Shown here piece after piece: positions 1 through 7,165 of a stretch of 13,489 nt of DNA. Every line of letters starts with the position of its first letter. The first letter of the stretch is position 1. This DNA comes from Sporomusa sp. (lineage in GTDB: Bacteria; Bacillota_C; Negativicutes; Sporomusales; Sporomusaceae), in contig JAQSXM010000073.1 of NCBI GenBank assembly GCA_029256645.1, positions 1 through 13,489 on the forward strand, read 5' to 3'. The notes under the pieces were generated by a model. It made no database searches, had not been told where the DNA came from, and worked only from the letters and a program-made list of their open reading frames with translations. Made by a program: the position numbers and the translations under genes.

Positions 1-605
1 AGTGGCTGAACTGGAACATCAGGTGCCCCGGCAGGTTTGGACTTAACAAACAGTAGCCATAAGATTAAGTTACACAGGGCGATAATTGCAGAAGTCGTAA
101 AAGCTTTTTCAATAGATGGGAAAAGTGCCGAAGTTGCCAAAGCGGCCGTGATACCAGTAGTGGCCCCTGCTATATATATTCCCATTACCATTCCCAGTTG
201 CCGGGGTGGGAACCAAGCACCCAGGATTTTGGCAACATTCGCATTAAGAAAAGCCAAGCCAAAGCCTAGAATAAACATCCAGACGAAAAGAACTTCAAAA
301 CTGGTTGGGCTGATACGACCGAAACTGCTTATTACGCTGAGTGCCAGACCGCCTGCTATGACGTTTTTAACACCATAACGATCTGCCAGGGCGCCGGCAG
401 GGATACCAACTATAGCACAGGCTAACATGGGAGCAGATAAAGCCATAGCAAATTGACTGGGCTGAAGATGTAATGCGGGTATAATTTGACTGGCTAAGCC
501 ACCTATTTGATATATTAAATAGTTTAAGGTCAGGTGTGTAAGAAAAATTATTAGGAGTATTATCCAACGAACAGAGCTATCTCTTTTATTTATTGTTTCA
601 CACAT
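1..605 (-). CDS. MFS transporter, N-terminal part (runs off the window)
   Basis: The reverse strand reads open from an ATG at 605 to the window edge, giving about 201 residues of a major facilitator superfamily permease. The start (MCETINKRDSSVRW) is followed by several hydrophobic segments. A motif A loop, GIPAGALADRYGVKNV, lies between the second and third helices, as expected for MFS. A later segment, FPPRQLGMVMGIYIAG, resembles the nitrate/cyanate-type (NNP/CynX-like) branch, but the substrate cannot be read from the sequence. A purine-rich GAAAGGA lies about 12 nt before the ATG, somewhat far for a ribosome binding site. The gene lies downstream of the porin in the same direction, separated by 132 bases that contain a hairpin, so it may be only partly co-transcribed. 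The C-terminal half is outside the window. Confidence 0.85.
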   Translation of the reverse strand, partial: MCETINKRDSSVRWIILLIIFLTHLTLNYLIYQIGGLASQIIPALHLQPSQFAMALSAPMLACAIVGIPAGALADRYGVKNVIAGGLALSVISSFGRISPTSFEVLFVWMFILGFGLAFLNANVAKILGAWFPPRQLGMVMGIYIAGATTGITAALATSALFPSIEKAFTTSAIIALCNLILWLLFVKSKPAGAPDVPVQP

Positions 606-670
606 CTTTGTAACTATTCCTTTCTGCTTTGCTTAAAGCACCTCGCATTTTCCTATGGCCAGTTAAGACA

Positions 671-706
671 TGAAGAAAACCGCGGGCAACAGCCACGGTT
701 TCTTCA
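671..706 (-). terminator. Imperfect hairpin between porin and MFS gene
   Basis: The arms TGAAGAAAACCGCGG and CCACGGTTTCTTCA form a long stem with one bulge and a mismatch around a short loop. It lies 32 bases past the porin stop codon and about 65 bases before the MFS start. No clean T-run follows on either strand, so it may be an attenuating or processing hairpin rather than a full terminator. Confidence 0.5.
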
Positions 707-737
707 TACGCACAAGCGTTGCAGCAAGTGCCAGTTA

Positions 738-2057
738 TTAGAAAATCCAGGTTAACTGACTAATCAAGAATTTTTGACTCTTATCCGCTAAACCTAAACC
801 GCCTATTTTTACAGCTTGCAAATCACCATAGATGACTGAAAGCATCGCCTGTGGCGCAACCGTTACTTCAACTCCATATTCAAAACCTTTAACATCGTTG
901 ATACTGCTGCCTTGTGCAGGATATGTCCAGTTATTGGGAGCGTTTAATGCGCCAGTATATTGTAATATATCAAAACCATTGTCAGCCTTCCGGTACCCTA
1001 CCCAAGCACCTGATGTTCCTACTGCGAACGGATTTGCCCCCTTATATTTTACCTTAAGCTGCATTCCCTTTGGTGAATCGCCACCATTAAAGAACTTAGC
1101 CATGGTTGCAGTGTTTACACCATATTCACCTTGCAGGTTAATATTAGGTATTCCGGTGTATTCGAATCCCACTGCTTTAGCATCATAAAAATTGAGACCA
1201 GAGTTGGAATCTTCATTATTGGAAACATAAGCAAATGACATGTTAGTATTCTTGTTTAATTTAAACTGCGTATCGGCTAGCAGCCAAGAATAGTCTGTTT
1301 TTTTACCAGAATAAATGCTCGTCTTCACATCATTGCCAAAGCTCACTCTTCCGCCATCTAAATAGGGGGCACTAAACAATAGTCCTTTGCCGACTGTGGC
1401 AATAAATCTTCCTGCAGCCCACTCAAACTTACTATTCTTACTGGCATAATAAGCTTCCTCAAACTGGATCGAGCTATCCGTTCTCGTATCACCTGATATA
1501 GAGTCATTTCCGAGTGTAGCGTGAAAGTAATTGTTGCTGTCAAACTTTTTATCTACAAATACGTACAAAGCAGTGCGGAGTTCCGATTTATCCGATGGTT
1601 GACCAGTGTAATATGGATCCCCCCCAAGAGCAGCGTCATCTACAAGCGGGCGCGGATTCTCGGTCCATTCATGCCTGATTCGCGCTACGCCTGAAAACTT
1701 CAAGCTATTAGCATCCTTGTCCTCCAGAGTTTTGACACGCACGCCAAGACTTATCAATTCCTTCGAAAACTCAGCCGACAACTTTTCCAATAAAGCCTTG
1801 TTTTCGGCATTAGCCTTTTCTTCCTTAGTAAGAGCATTAGCCACAATAAGAGCCATTTCATACCTTGTCATAGTTTTGTCGCCACGGAAAGTGCCGTCGC
1901 CAACTCCATCAATTAAACCAGCATCAGCCAGCTTTTTCACAGCATCATATGCCCAGTGTTTAGCCGGAAGGTCACTAAAGGTACTACTTGCAGCAGATGC
2001 CAAATTGGAAATGCAAAATACCATCAGTACAGCGAGGGTAATCAACAATCTTTTCAT
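738..2057 (-). CDS. SLH-domain outer-membrane porin
   Basis: A 439-residue porin of the type found in Negativicutes, in which an N-terminal SLH domain tethers the outer membrane to the peptidoglycan and a C-terminal beta-barrel forms the pore. The ATG at 2057 is chosen because AGGTGGG lies 6-7 nt upstream and a signal peptide (KRLLITLAVLMVFCISNLASA) begins there; the frame stays open upstream to 2144 but that extension lacks a good site. The SLH domain covers roughly residues 25-75 (HWAYDAVKKLADAGLIDG, then TRYEMALIVANAL). A probable coiled coil follows at about 78-113, then alternating beta-strand-like sequence to the end. The final residues, QLTWIF, end in Phe, as is usual for outer-membrane beta-barrels. 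It starts 64 bases after the URO-D stop with no visible terminator between, so the two are probably co-transcribed. Substrate is unknown. Confidence 0.92.
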   Translation of the reverse strand: MKRLLITLAVLMVFCISNLASAASSTFSDLPAKHWAYDAVKKLADAGLIDGVGDGTFRGDKTMTRYEMALIVANALTKEEKANAENKALLEKLSAEFSKELISLGVRVKTLEDKDANSLKFSGVARIRHEWTENPRPLVDDAALGGDPYYTGQPSDKSELRTALYVFVDKKFDSNNYFHATLGNDSISGDTRTDSSIQFEEAYYASKNSKFEWAAGRFIATVGKGLLFSAPYLDGGRVSFGNDVKTSIYSGKKTDYSWLLADTQFKLNKNTNMSFAYVSNNEDSNSGLNFYDAKAVGFEYTGIPNINLQGEYGVNTATMAKFFNGGDSPKGMQLKVKYKGANPFAVGTSGAWVGYRKADNGFDILQYTGALNAPNNWTYPAQGSSINDVKGFEYGVEVTVAPQAMLSVIYGDLQAVKIGGLGLADKSQKFLISQLTWIF

Positions 2058-2121
2058 TATTTTCCCACCTTTTTTTACTTTTAGAGATAAGATCGTCTCA
2101 CTATACGGTACTAAATCTTTT

Positions 2122-3234
2122 TTATTTACCAGTAGCTGCAGCAATCATGGCTTTCACGTTCTCAGGTTTTGCATTAAGAGGAGTGCAGCAGCCCACGGCC
2201 AGAATGAAGCCCTCTGGCCCTAAATCGGTAATCAGTTTACTGCTGTACTGGTATACTTCATCTGGTGTTCCTAATGCAAGCATGGCTGCCGGTACGTCAC
2301 CCATGATACACATATGGCCGCGCAATACTTGTTTGGCCTTATATAAATCAGTATTACTATCAGAAGATAAGATACACTTACCTTTAGGGAACTCTCGTAA
2401 ATATTCTATAGCCCGGGTCCAATTATTGTCCCAATGGAGTAATGCATAAGATCCTGAGTCAATTACAGCTTCTACCTGCCTTTTAAGAAATGGTAAAGAA
2501 AAACGTTCCCACATTTTAGCCGACATATATTCCGGCGCACACCGGGTTGCTCCTGTAAATACGGCAAACGGTTTAATCTGCTCGATTTGCCCTTTGATCA
2601 CAGCAATCATTTCTGTGGTAATAATATCTATTACAGCTTCTACTTTATCTGGTATCCGGTACAAATCTTTAGTTAAGTTTGCCATTCCCCGGGCACTTGA
2701 TAGAACATCAAAGGGAACCCCAAAGATTAATGGGCTAAACGGCACAATCCCGGCATTCACATAGTTTGTCACTATTTTCTGCCAGTCAGATGATATGTAC
2801 TTTTGTAAATCAGGTACAGCAAGCGGCAGATACTTTTCAAATACTAGCTGTTGATAATAGGTAAACCCTTTGTCTAAAATGACATCATAATCCTCTACAG
2901 ACATCGGTGAGATTTCATCAATTTGCCATTGAGCATCCGGAGGCAATTCCCTCCCAGGCAGTTTTACCTTGGCGAAAGTTGCCGCTCCTAAGGCATGAAC
3001 GCAAGGCACTAAATACTGAATACCATCGATCTCGCCAAGTTGGGCCAGTGATTTCAGATTGGTTTGACTACTAACCTCCAGATCTTCAAGATAGTCGGCT
3101 AAAGATACTCCCATGTGCCGGGCAAAAAAAGAATCGGCAGCTAGAACGACCGGCACCCGGTCTGGTGTCCCCAGTGAAATTGCAGTAGTAAGCCTGTTGA
3201 AATGTGTACCAAATAATTGCTGAATATTCTCCAT
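2122..3234 (-). CDS. Uroporphyrinogen decarboxylase (URO-D) family protein, methyltransferase-like
   Basis: A 370-residue protein of the URO-D superfamily. This superfamily contains true HemE and also the MtaA/CmuA-type enzymes that move methyl groups between corrinoid proteins and thiols or tetrahydrofolate. The C-terminal pattern GDVPAAMLALGTPDEV followed by AVGCCTPLNAKPENVKAMI is typical of the methyltransferase-like members rather than of HemE. In MtaA the zinc is held by an H-x-C pair plus a later Cys. Here the first site reads H267-W-D269 and the later Cys are C349 and C350, so one ligand is changed to Asp. The start is clear: AAAGGAGG lies just before the ATG. It heads the porin/MFS group, which fits uptake and demethylation of a small methylated compound, but no corrinoid protein gene is in view. 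It could also have an unrelated activity. Confidence 0.85.
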   Translation of the reverse strand: MENIQQLFGTHFNRLTTAISLGTPDRVPVVLAADSFFARHMGVSLADYLEDLEVSSQTNLKSLAQLGEIDGIQYLVPCVHALGAATFAKVKLPGRELPPDAQWQIDEISPMSVEDYDVILDKGFTYYQQLVFEKYLPLAVPDLQKYISSDWQKIVTNYVNAGIVPFSPLIFGVPFDVLSSARGMANLTKDLYRIPDKVEAVIDIITTEMIAVIKGQIEQIKPFAVFTGATRCAPEYMSAKMWERFSLPFLKRQVEAVIDSGSYALLHWDNNWTRAIEYLREFPKGKCILSSDSNTDLYKAKQVLRGHMCIMGDVPAAMLALGTPDEVYQYSSKLITDLGPEGFILAVGCCTPLNAKPENVKAMIAAATGK

Positions 3235-3256
3235 GATTCCTCCTTTAAGTTTAGAC

Positions 3257-3418
3257 TAGTTAGGCATTGCATGAGATAGCATTTAAATGTCCCGATAACT
3301 AACTAATTAACGCAATCTTCATGCATTTATACTATAATGGTAGTCCCATATACACTTGCCGTCAAATTCCTATAATTCTGAAAACTATTCCTAACAATCA
3401 TACTAAATTAGTTAGGCA
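3257..3418. repeat. Repeated TAGTTAGGCA motif with an inverted half-site
   Basis: The 10-base sequence TAGTTAGGCA occurs at 3257-3266 and again at 3409-3418. ATTCCTAAC at 3387-3395 is a near-perfect inverted partner of the second copy (GTTAGGCAAT), 15 bases apart. The inverted pair lies just upstream of the candidate -35 of the URO-D gene and the single copy lies in its leader, an arrangement that could bind a regulator. The rest of the 3235-3605 gap holds the candidate promoter, the terminator at 3483-3517 and no gene that I can support. Confidence 0.35.
3337..3365 (-). promoter_or_regulatory. Candidate promoter of the URO-D/porin group
   Basis: On the minus strand TTGACG (3365-3360) is followed after 17 bases by TACCAT (3342-3337). 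The -35 is good and the -10 is weak. TATAGT lies just beyond it at 3336-3331 and could be an alternative -10. This would give a leader of about 95 bases before the ATG at 3234. Confidence 0.35.
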
Positions 3419-3482
3419 ATCTACCACTGCTGAGGATTTTTTTTATTCGATTATCGCCGGAAGATAATGCCCATGCCAGCGC

Positions 3483-3517
3483 AAAAAAAAAACGAGACTG
3501 ATACAGACAGTCTCGTT
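3483..3517 (-). terminator. Rho-independent terminator of the SLAP-like gene
   Basis: AACGAGACTG (3491-3500) and CAGTCTCGTT (3508-3517) form a perfect 10-bp stem with a 7-base loop. On the minus strand the stem is followed by a run of T (complement of 3483-3490). It lies about 90 bases past the stop of the small secreted protein. Confidence 0.85.
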
Positions 3518-3605
3518 AATGCGTTCAAGGACAACGAAGGTGGGTACGTTTCCTCGGCCTCCTCAACAAGCAGATTCAGCTTACGCTAAAAATCTATTTA
3601 AAGCT

Positions 3606-3959
3606 CTAAAAGCGGGTTTTTACCTTCCAGGAATTAAAATCAACTTTGCTGGTATCATGAATCTCAAATTTCCAAGACCGAATACCCTGGTGGTTTAACA
3701 TCAACTCCAGATTGTCAAATGACCTCTTAATGATTTGTGGGCCATCATCGGTATTAAGAGTAATCTCGACACTCGCCTTAGGTAGCCAGGAAATAAAAGA
3801 CCCCCTATTATAGAAGTTACCTTCCACAATCAATGTAGTATCATCTGTAAAATATACCTTAGACGGGAAAAATTCAAAATCGGTCGCCGCCGCCGAAGCA
3901 TTTCCTAGGATTAGGACACTTATAGCACAAATCACTATTAATAGCCATTTAAACCTCAT
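3606..3959 (-). CDS. Small secreted protein, SLAP-like fold (hypothetical)
   Basis: A 117-residue exported protein. An ATG six bases further upstream (3965) sits too close to AAAGGAGA; the ATG at 3959 has that site at 7 nt and is preferred. MRFKWLLIVICAISVLIL then GNASAAA is a signal peptide with likely cleavage near residue 23-25. The mature part of about 92 residues has the beat of a SLAP (S-layer-associated) domain: a strand TTLIVEGNFYNRGS, then LPKASVEITLN, a polar turn, RSFDNLELMLN, then SWKFEIHDTSKVDFNSWKVKTRF. This resemblance is from memory of the family and unverified. It has no cysteine in the mature part. It is divergent from the RHH-TPR gene, and its promoter overlaps a large palindrome, so it is probably controlled by that protein. 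Confidence 0.72.
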   Translation of the reverse strand: MRFKWLLIVICAISVLILGNASAAATDFEFFPSKVYFTDDTTLIVEGNFYNRGSFISWLPKASVEITLNTDDGPQIIKRSFDNLELMLNHQGIRSWKFEIHDTSKVDFNSWKVKTRF

Positions 3960-3972
3960 ATCCATTCTCCTT

Positions 3973-4007
3973 TTTGTATTACAAAAATATTATTATTGTA
4001 ATACAAA
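3973..4007. promoter_or_regulatory. 35-bp palindrome: twin TTGTAWTACAA operator
   Basis: The arms TTTGTATTACAA (3973-3984) and TTGTAATACAAA (3996-4007) are perfect inverted copies around an 11-base spacer. Each arm contains an 11-bp palindrome of its own, TTGTA-W-TACAA, with centres 22 bp apart, close to two helical turns. It covers the end of the -10 and the predicted start point of the secreted-protein gene, a position suited to a repressor that binds as paired dimers. Confidence 0.8.
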
Positions 4008-4034
4008 TGTAGCAAATAGACCTCTTCTTGTCAA
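4006..4034 (-). promoter_or_regulatory. Promoter of the secreted SLAP-like gene
   Basis: On the minus strand a perfect TTGACA (4034-4029) is followed after 17 bases by TACATT (4011-4006). The predicted start falls inside the adjacent palindrome. Confidence 0.7.
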
Positions 4035-4101
4035 GGTATTTTATTCCAGTTAATTCAAATTTATGCAACAATACTTATTTACATTGGCTTATCCGGCAGG
4101 T

Positions 4102-4130
4102 TTGTCAAGAATACATATTACTTCTATATT
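4102..4130 (+). promoter_or_regulatory. Promoter of the RHH-TPR regulator gene
   Basis: TTGTCA (4102-4107) and TATATT (4125-4130) are separated by exactly 17 bases. The predicted start near 4137 lies just upstream of two more operator-like copies at 4140-4164. Confidence 0.7.
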
Positions 4131-4139
4131 TTCTTTACT

Positions 4140-4164
4140 ATGTAATACACTTATTGTAATATAT
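4140..4164. promoter_or_regulatory. Second operator pair (ATGTAATACAC and TTGTAATATAT)
   Basis: Two 11-base sites at 4140-4150 and 4154-4164 each match TTGTAATACAA at 9 of 11 positions. They lie between the -10 and the ribosome binding site of the regulator gene. Their placement mirrors the operator on the divergent side, pointing to autorepression. Confidence 0.65.
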
Positions 4165-4181
4165 TATTAAGGTGGTGGATA

Positions 4182-5054
4182 ATGGCTAGAACATCCAAAA
4201 TATCAGATGGGAAGATTACTGTTAGCGCCAGAGTCAGCAGTGCAGCTGTTGGTATCCTGAAAGAGCACGAGATCCCGATCTCAGATGTGATTGAAGCAGG
4301 GATCATCCATTTTTTAGGTTTAGATGATATTGATAAAGTTGCTTATCTTTTAAAAAACAATTCAGATGTTGCTGATAAAGATGACTATAAAATTCCCCAT
4401 GCCACTTGGCCGGAATGTATAAAAGAAGTGTTAGATTTGGACGATACTGCCGATGTGAGAGAAGAGATCAAGAATTTCAAGGCTGCTGCTAAATGGTTGC
4501 CAGATAAAGGTGCCTCCAGAATTGGCCAATTAAGTTTGAAGAAATTAAGTGCAATAGAAATCGTAAAAAAAGCGGCCGACCTAATGCGGACAGGCCGTAT
4601 ACCAGATGCCCTTTCATACTATGATTATGCAATCATGGTCTGTAGAAAATCAGAAAATCACCGGGAAATCGGAAGAGTCTACCTTGTCATGGGTGATGCC
4701 TGTCGTGATATAGGGAATTTTTCACTTGCCTTGAGCGCATACGAGGGAGCGGAAATAAATTTTCAAAAAGACCAAACTCCACAAGATATAGCAAATTTGT
4801 CTTATTCCCGGGGAGTTTGCTTCCAGCTTTGGGGCAAACACAAAGAATCCTATGGCTACTTTGAAAAGGCGCGGAACTTATTCGTGAGCATAGGAGATTT
4901 GAACAACCTGCATAAGACACTTTCCCGATTATCCCTCAGCCTCGATTCTCTGGAACCGGAAGATTCGATCAAAACATGCAACGAGATACTTGAATATTTT
5001 ACGCACCAGAAGTCTCAGTTTACAATAAAAGCAGGTGCTTCCGGTATTGGCTAA
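4182..5054 (+). CDS. RHH-like DNA-binding segment fused to TPR repeats (putative repressor)
   Basis: A 290-residue protein that I do not recognise as a named family. Residues 11-45, with VSARVSSAAVGILKEHE then IPISDVIEAGIIHFL, fit a CopG/Arc-type ribbon-helix-helix: a beta strand, a helix, a short turn and a second helix. A charged linker (about 46-122) with a conserved-looking patch IPHATWPECIKEVLDLDD follows. Residues 123-275 look like four TPR units, for example RIPDALSYYDYAIMV, NFSLALSAYEGAEINF, KHKESYGYFEKARNLF and PEDSIKTCNEILEYF. The layout recalls RRNPP-type sensors, which join a helix-turn-helix to TPRs that bind a peptide, but with an RHH in place of the HTH. The ATG is preceded by AAGGTGGTGG. 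Paired palindromes at its own and the divergent promoter suggest it is a repressor; what the TPR part senses is unknown. A terminator follows the gene. Confidence 0.8.
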   Translation: MARTSKISDGKITVSARVSSAAVGILKEHEIPISDVIEAGIIHFLGLDDIDKVAYLLKNNSDVADKDDYKIPHATWPECIKEVLDLDDTADVREEIKNFKAAAKWLPDKGASRIGQLSLKKLSAIEIVKKAADLMRTGRIPDALSYYDYAIMVCRKSENHREIGRVYLVMGDACRDIGNFSLALSAYEGAEINFQKDQTPQDIANLSYSRGVCFQLWGKHKESYGYFEKARNLFVSIGDLNNLHKTLSRLSLSLDSLEPEDSIKTCNEILEYFTHQKSQFTIKAGASGIG

Positions 5055-5136
5055 TCAATACGCAAGACCTATCAATTAATGAAATTCACACTGACCTTAA
5101 AACTGTACCGCGGAAAAATGCATGGAAGAAAAAGCT

Positions 5137-5179
5137 AAGCTGTCCTTCATAGGTATTAACCTGCGCAGGACAGCTTTTT
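5137..5179 (+). terminator. Rho-independent terminator of the RHH-TPR gene
   Basis: AAGCTGTCC (5137-5145) pairs with GGACAGCTT (5168-5176), with an inner AGGT/ACCT stem. A run of five T begins at 5175. It lies 82 bases past the stop; the bases between hold nothing that I can identify. Confidence 0.85.
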
Positions 5180-5231
5180 GGGGTTGGGTTACATTCTGTT
5201 CACCCTCTTATAATATATACACGCCGTACCA

Positions 5232-5260
5232 TTGATTCTTTGCGATGTGTCTGGTATGAT
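5232..5260 (+). promoter_or_regulatory. Promoter of the HMA-DsbD-cupredoxin gene
   Basis: TTGATT (5232-5237) and TATGAT (5255-5260) are 17 bases apart, with an extended -10 TGG directly before TATGAT. Imperfect inverted copies ACCATTGAT (5228-5236) and ATCATTGGT (5259-5267) bracket the promoter and could bind a metal-responsive regulator. They do not look like the CsoR-type G/C-rich palindrome. Confidence 0.6.
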
Positions 5261-5299
5261 CATTGGTAAATATATACTGATAAGTAGGTGAGGCTCGAT

Positions 5300-7102
5300 T
5301 TGACAGCCGCAGTAACCATCTGTGTCAGTGATATGCACTGCATATCCTGCGAAAAAAAGATTGAAGGAGCACTAAAGCGATTAAAAGGGGTCAAAGCAGT
5401 AAACGCTATATATTCACAAAACACCGTTTACGTGGAATTTGACCGGGAAAGCTGCAGTGAAGAACTGATTCACCAAACCATCCTTGATTGCGGCTATACT
5501 CTTGATTGTAGAGCCAATTCCAAAAATAAATCCAAAAACTTTCTTGGTATCGCAGTTGTATTTGGGGCCATTCTTTTGCTTGGTCAAATCACGGGCAGCT
5601 TTGATATGAGCTCGCAACTTACAGGTCAAGTTACCTATTTGGTTATCTTTGTTATTGGTATTTTTACGTCTCTGCATTGTGTCGGTATGTGTGGCGGCAT
5701 TATGATGTCACAGGCAGTTGCAACAGAGGCTCACGCCAAGCAATCCCCCTTGATACGATCACTTTACTATAACACCGGCAGAGTAATCAGCTACACCATT
5801 CTGGGTGGTGTTGTGGGCGCTCTGGGTTCGGTACTTTCAGTCTCGATTGGGTTAATGGCCGGAGCAGCAATTGTTGCAGGGATTTTTATGATCCTTATGG
5901 GACTCAATATGACAGGGCTTACTATCTTTAGACGTTATCTAAGCTTCCCCCGGCTTTTCAATTTACCGTTAAAACCCTCTAACTCTCCTTTTATCGTCGG
6001 CCTGTTGAACGGCCTAATTCCTTGTGGGCCGTTACAAACGATGCAGCTCTATGCTCTAAGCACCGGAAATATTCTTCATGGTGCCACCGCTATGTTTGTC
6101 TTTTCTCTTGGAACCTTACCACTAATGCTGTCTTTCGGTACAATTACAACTCTTCTAAGTAAAGATTCTACGAAAACCCTACTCAGGCTCAGTGGTGCTT
6201 TTGTCATAATTTTGGGGTTAATAATGACAAATAGGGGGCTTGCCATTGCAGGAGTTAATGCTCCGTTCTTTAATTATGCAGTAAAAAGCACCGGCAATAG
6301 CACCATGGCGCTAAAAGCCGAAGTAAATAATGGCCAGCAGACCATTACAATCGCTGCAACTAACCAAGGTTATGTGCCCAATGTTTTGTATGTTCAGAAA
6401 GGCCTGCACTTAAAACTAATTTTTAGAGGCGATCAAATCAACTCCTGCAATAATCAGCTAATCATTCCATCCTTAAACATTAAAAAGAAACTGGTGTCCG
6501 GCGAAAATGTAATTGAGTTTACACCACAGGGCGAAGACCTAAGCTTCAGTTGCTGGATGGGCATGCTGCGTGGGATTATTAAGGTAGTTGATGATCTGAG
6601 TAGTGTGGATATCGCAAAACAAAATGTTGTTATTCCACCAGGCAAGGGTTGTTGCTCTACGAATGACAAATCCCAGTGCTGTGGTAGTGCCGAGAGCCGC
6701 CCCAGCATATATGGCGATGATATTAATCAAGTTCCATCCGGGCGGTTAATTAAAAAGGCTCTGCCTGGTAACAATCAGCAAACAGTAACTATTACTGGAA
6801 TTGGTTATGAATTTGATCCGGTTATAACAGTTATAAATAAAGAAATACCCTCAAAAGTGATTATCAACTTTTCAAAGTTCGACAACCCTGAAGGTAAGTG
6901 GGAAATCGTGTCCTATGAGCAAAAAAAGGTAGTTCAAACTTTTACCGGGACAAAGAGTGACGCTGAGCTGGACCTTCCACCCCAGAAACCGGGTAGTATG
7001 GGGGTCTATCATAACGGAAAGATTATGGGCGTAATTGAAGTTGTAGAAGAGTTAGCGACTGCAGATATTGAAAAGATTAGAACTAAGCTATTAAAGCAGT
7101 AA
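5300..7102 (+). CDS. HMA - DsbD/TauE-like membrane - double cupredoxin fusion, probable copper handling
   Basis: A 600-residue membrane protein. The TTG at 5300 is preferred because AGGTGAGG lies 6 nt before it; a GTG at 5288 lacks a site. Residues 5-68 are a heavy-metal-associated (HMA) domain with the metal loop MHCISC. Residues about 80-318 hold roughly six membrane helices of the DsbD_2/TauE-SafE type with the motifs HCVGMCGG (126-133) and LIPCGPLQ. Residues about 335-432 are a cupredoxin-like domain with candidate copper ligands C383, C418, M420 and M422 (FSCWMGM). A cysteine-rich linker (GKGCCSTNDKSQCCG) leads to a second cupredoxin-like domain (about 493-585) that lacks such a Cys/Met cluster. 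Comparable HMA-membrane-cupredoxin fusions are annotated as sulfite-exporter-like or copper proteins; moving copper(I) across the membrane is the likely role, by inference. It is monocistronic. Confidence 0.85.
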   Translation: MTAAVTICVSDMHCISCEKKIEGALKRLKGVKAVNAIYSQNTVYVEFDRESCSEELIHQTILDCGYTLDCRANSKNKSKNFLGIAVVFGAILLLGQITGSFDMSSQLTGQVTYLVIFVIGIFTSLHCVGMCGGIMMSQAVATEAHAKQSPLIRSLYYNTGRVISYTILGGVVGALGSVLSVSIGLMAGAAIVAGIFMILMGLNMTGLTIFRRYLSFPRLFNLPLKPSNSPFIVGLLNGLIPCGPLQTMQLYALSTGNILHGATAMFVFSLGTLPLMLSFGTITTLLSKDSTKTLLRLSGAFVIILGLIMTNRGLAIAGVNAPFFNYAVKSTGNSTMALKAEVNNGQQTITIAATNQGYVPNVLYVQKGLHLKLIFRGDQINSCNNQLIIPSLNIKKKLVSGENVIEFTPQGEDLSFSCWMGMLRGIIKVVDDLSSVDIAKQNVVIPPGKGCCSTNDKSQCCGSAESRPSIYGDDINQVPSGRLIKKALPGNNQQTVTITGIGYEFDPVITVINKEIPSKVIINFSKFDNPEGKWEIVSYEQKKVVQTFTGTKSDAELDLPPQKPGSMGVYHNGKIMGVIEVVEELATADIEKIRTKLLKQ

Positions 7103-7116
7103 CTTTGATTATTTAC

Positions 7117-7148
7117 AAAGTGGATGACGGCACAGGTCATCCACTTTT
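7117..7148. terminator. Bidirectional terminator between convergent genes
   Basis: AAAGTGGATGAC (7117-7128) and GTCATCCACTTT (7136-7147) form a perfect 12-bp stem with a 7-base loop. It ends in TTTT on the plus strand and in TTTG on the minus strand. It lies between the plus-strand metal protein (stop 7102) and the minus-strand aminotransferase (stop 7166). Confidence 0.85.
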
Positions 7149-7165
7149 GTATGATTATATTCTTC

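Noticed and set aside
37..378. Open frame of 113 codons on the plus strand, and a 66-codon minus frame at 367-567.
   Set aside because: The minus strand in the correct frame encodes an MFS transporter with motif A; these are shadows of it.
1717..2223. Open frame of 168 codons on the plus strand across the porin start and the end of the URO-D gene.
   Set aside because: It is opposite two clear genes, and its residues show no domain or signal features.
3526..3560. Plus-strand AACGAAGGTGGGTACG resembles the T-box antiterminator core (GGTGGTACCGCG).
   Set aside because: It has an extra base and lacks the CCGCG part, no specifier stem is visible, and the next plus-strand gene is over 600 bases away with its own promoter.
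3235..3605. Searched for a cobalamin riboswitch upstream of the URO-D gene.
   Set aside because: No conserved B12-box-like sequence (GCCACTG) was seen on the minus strand.
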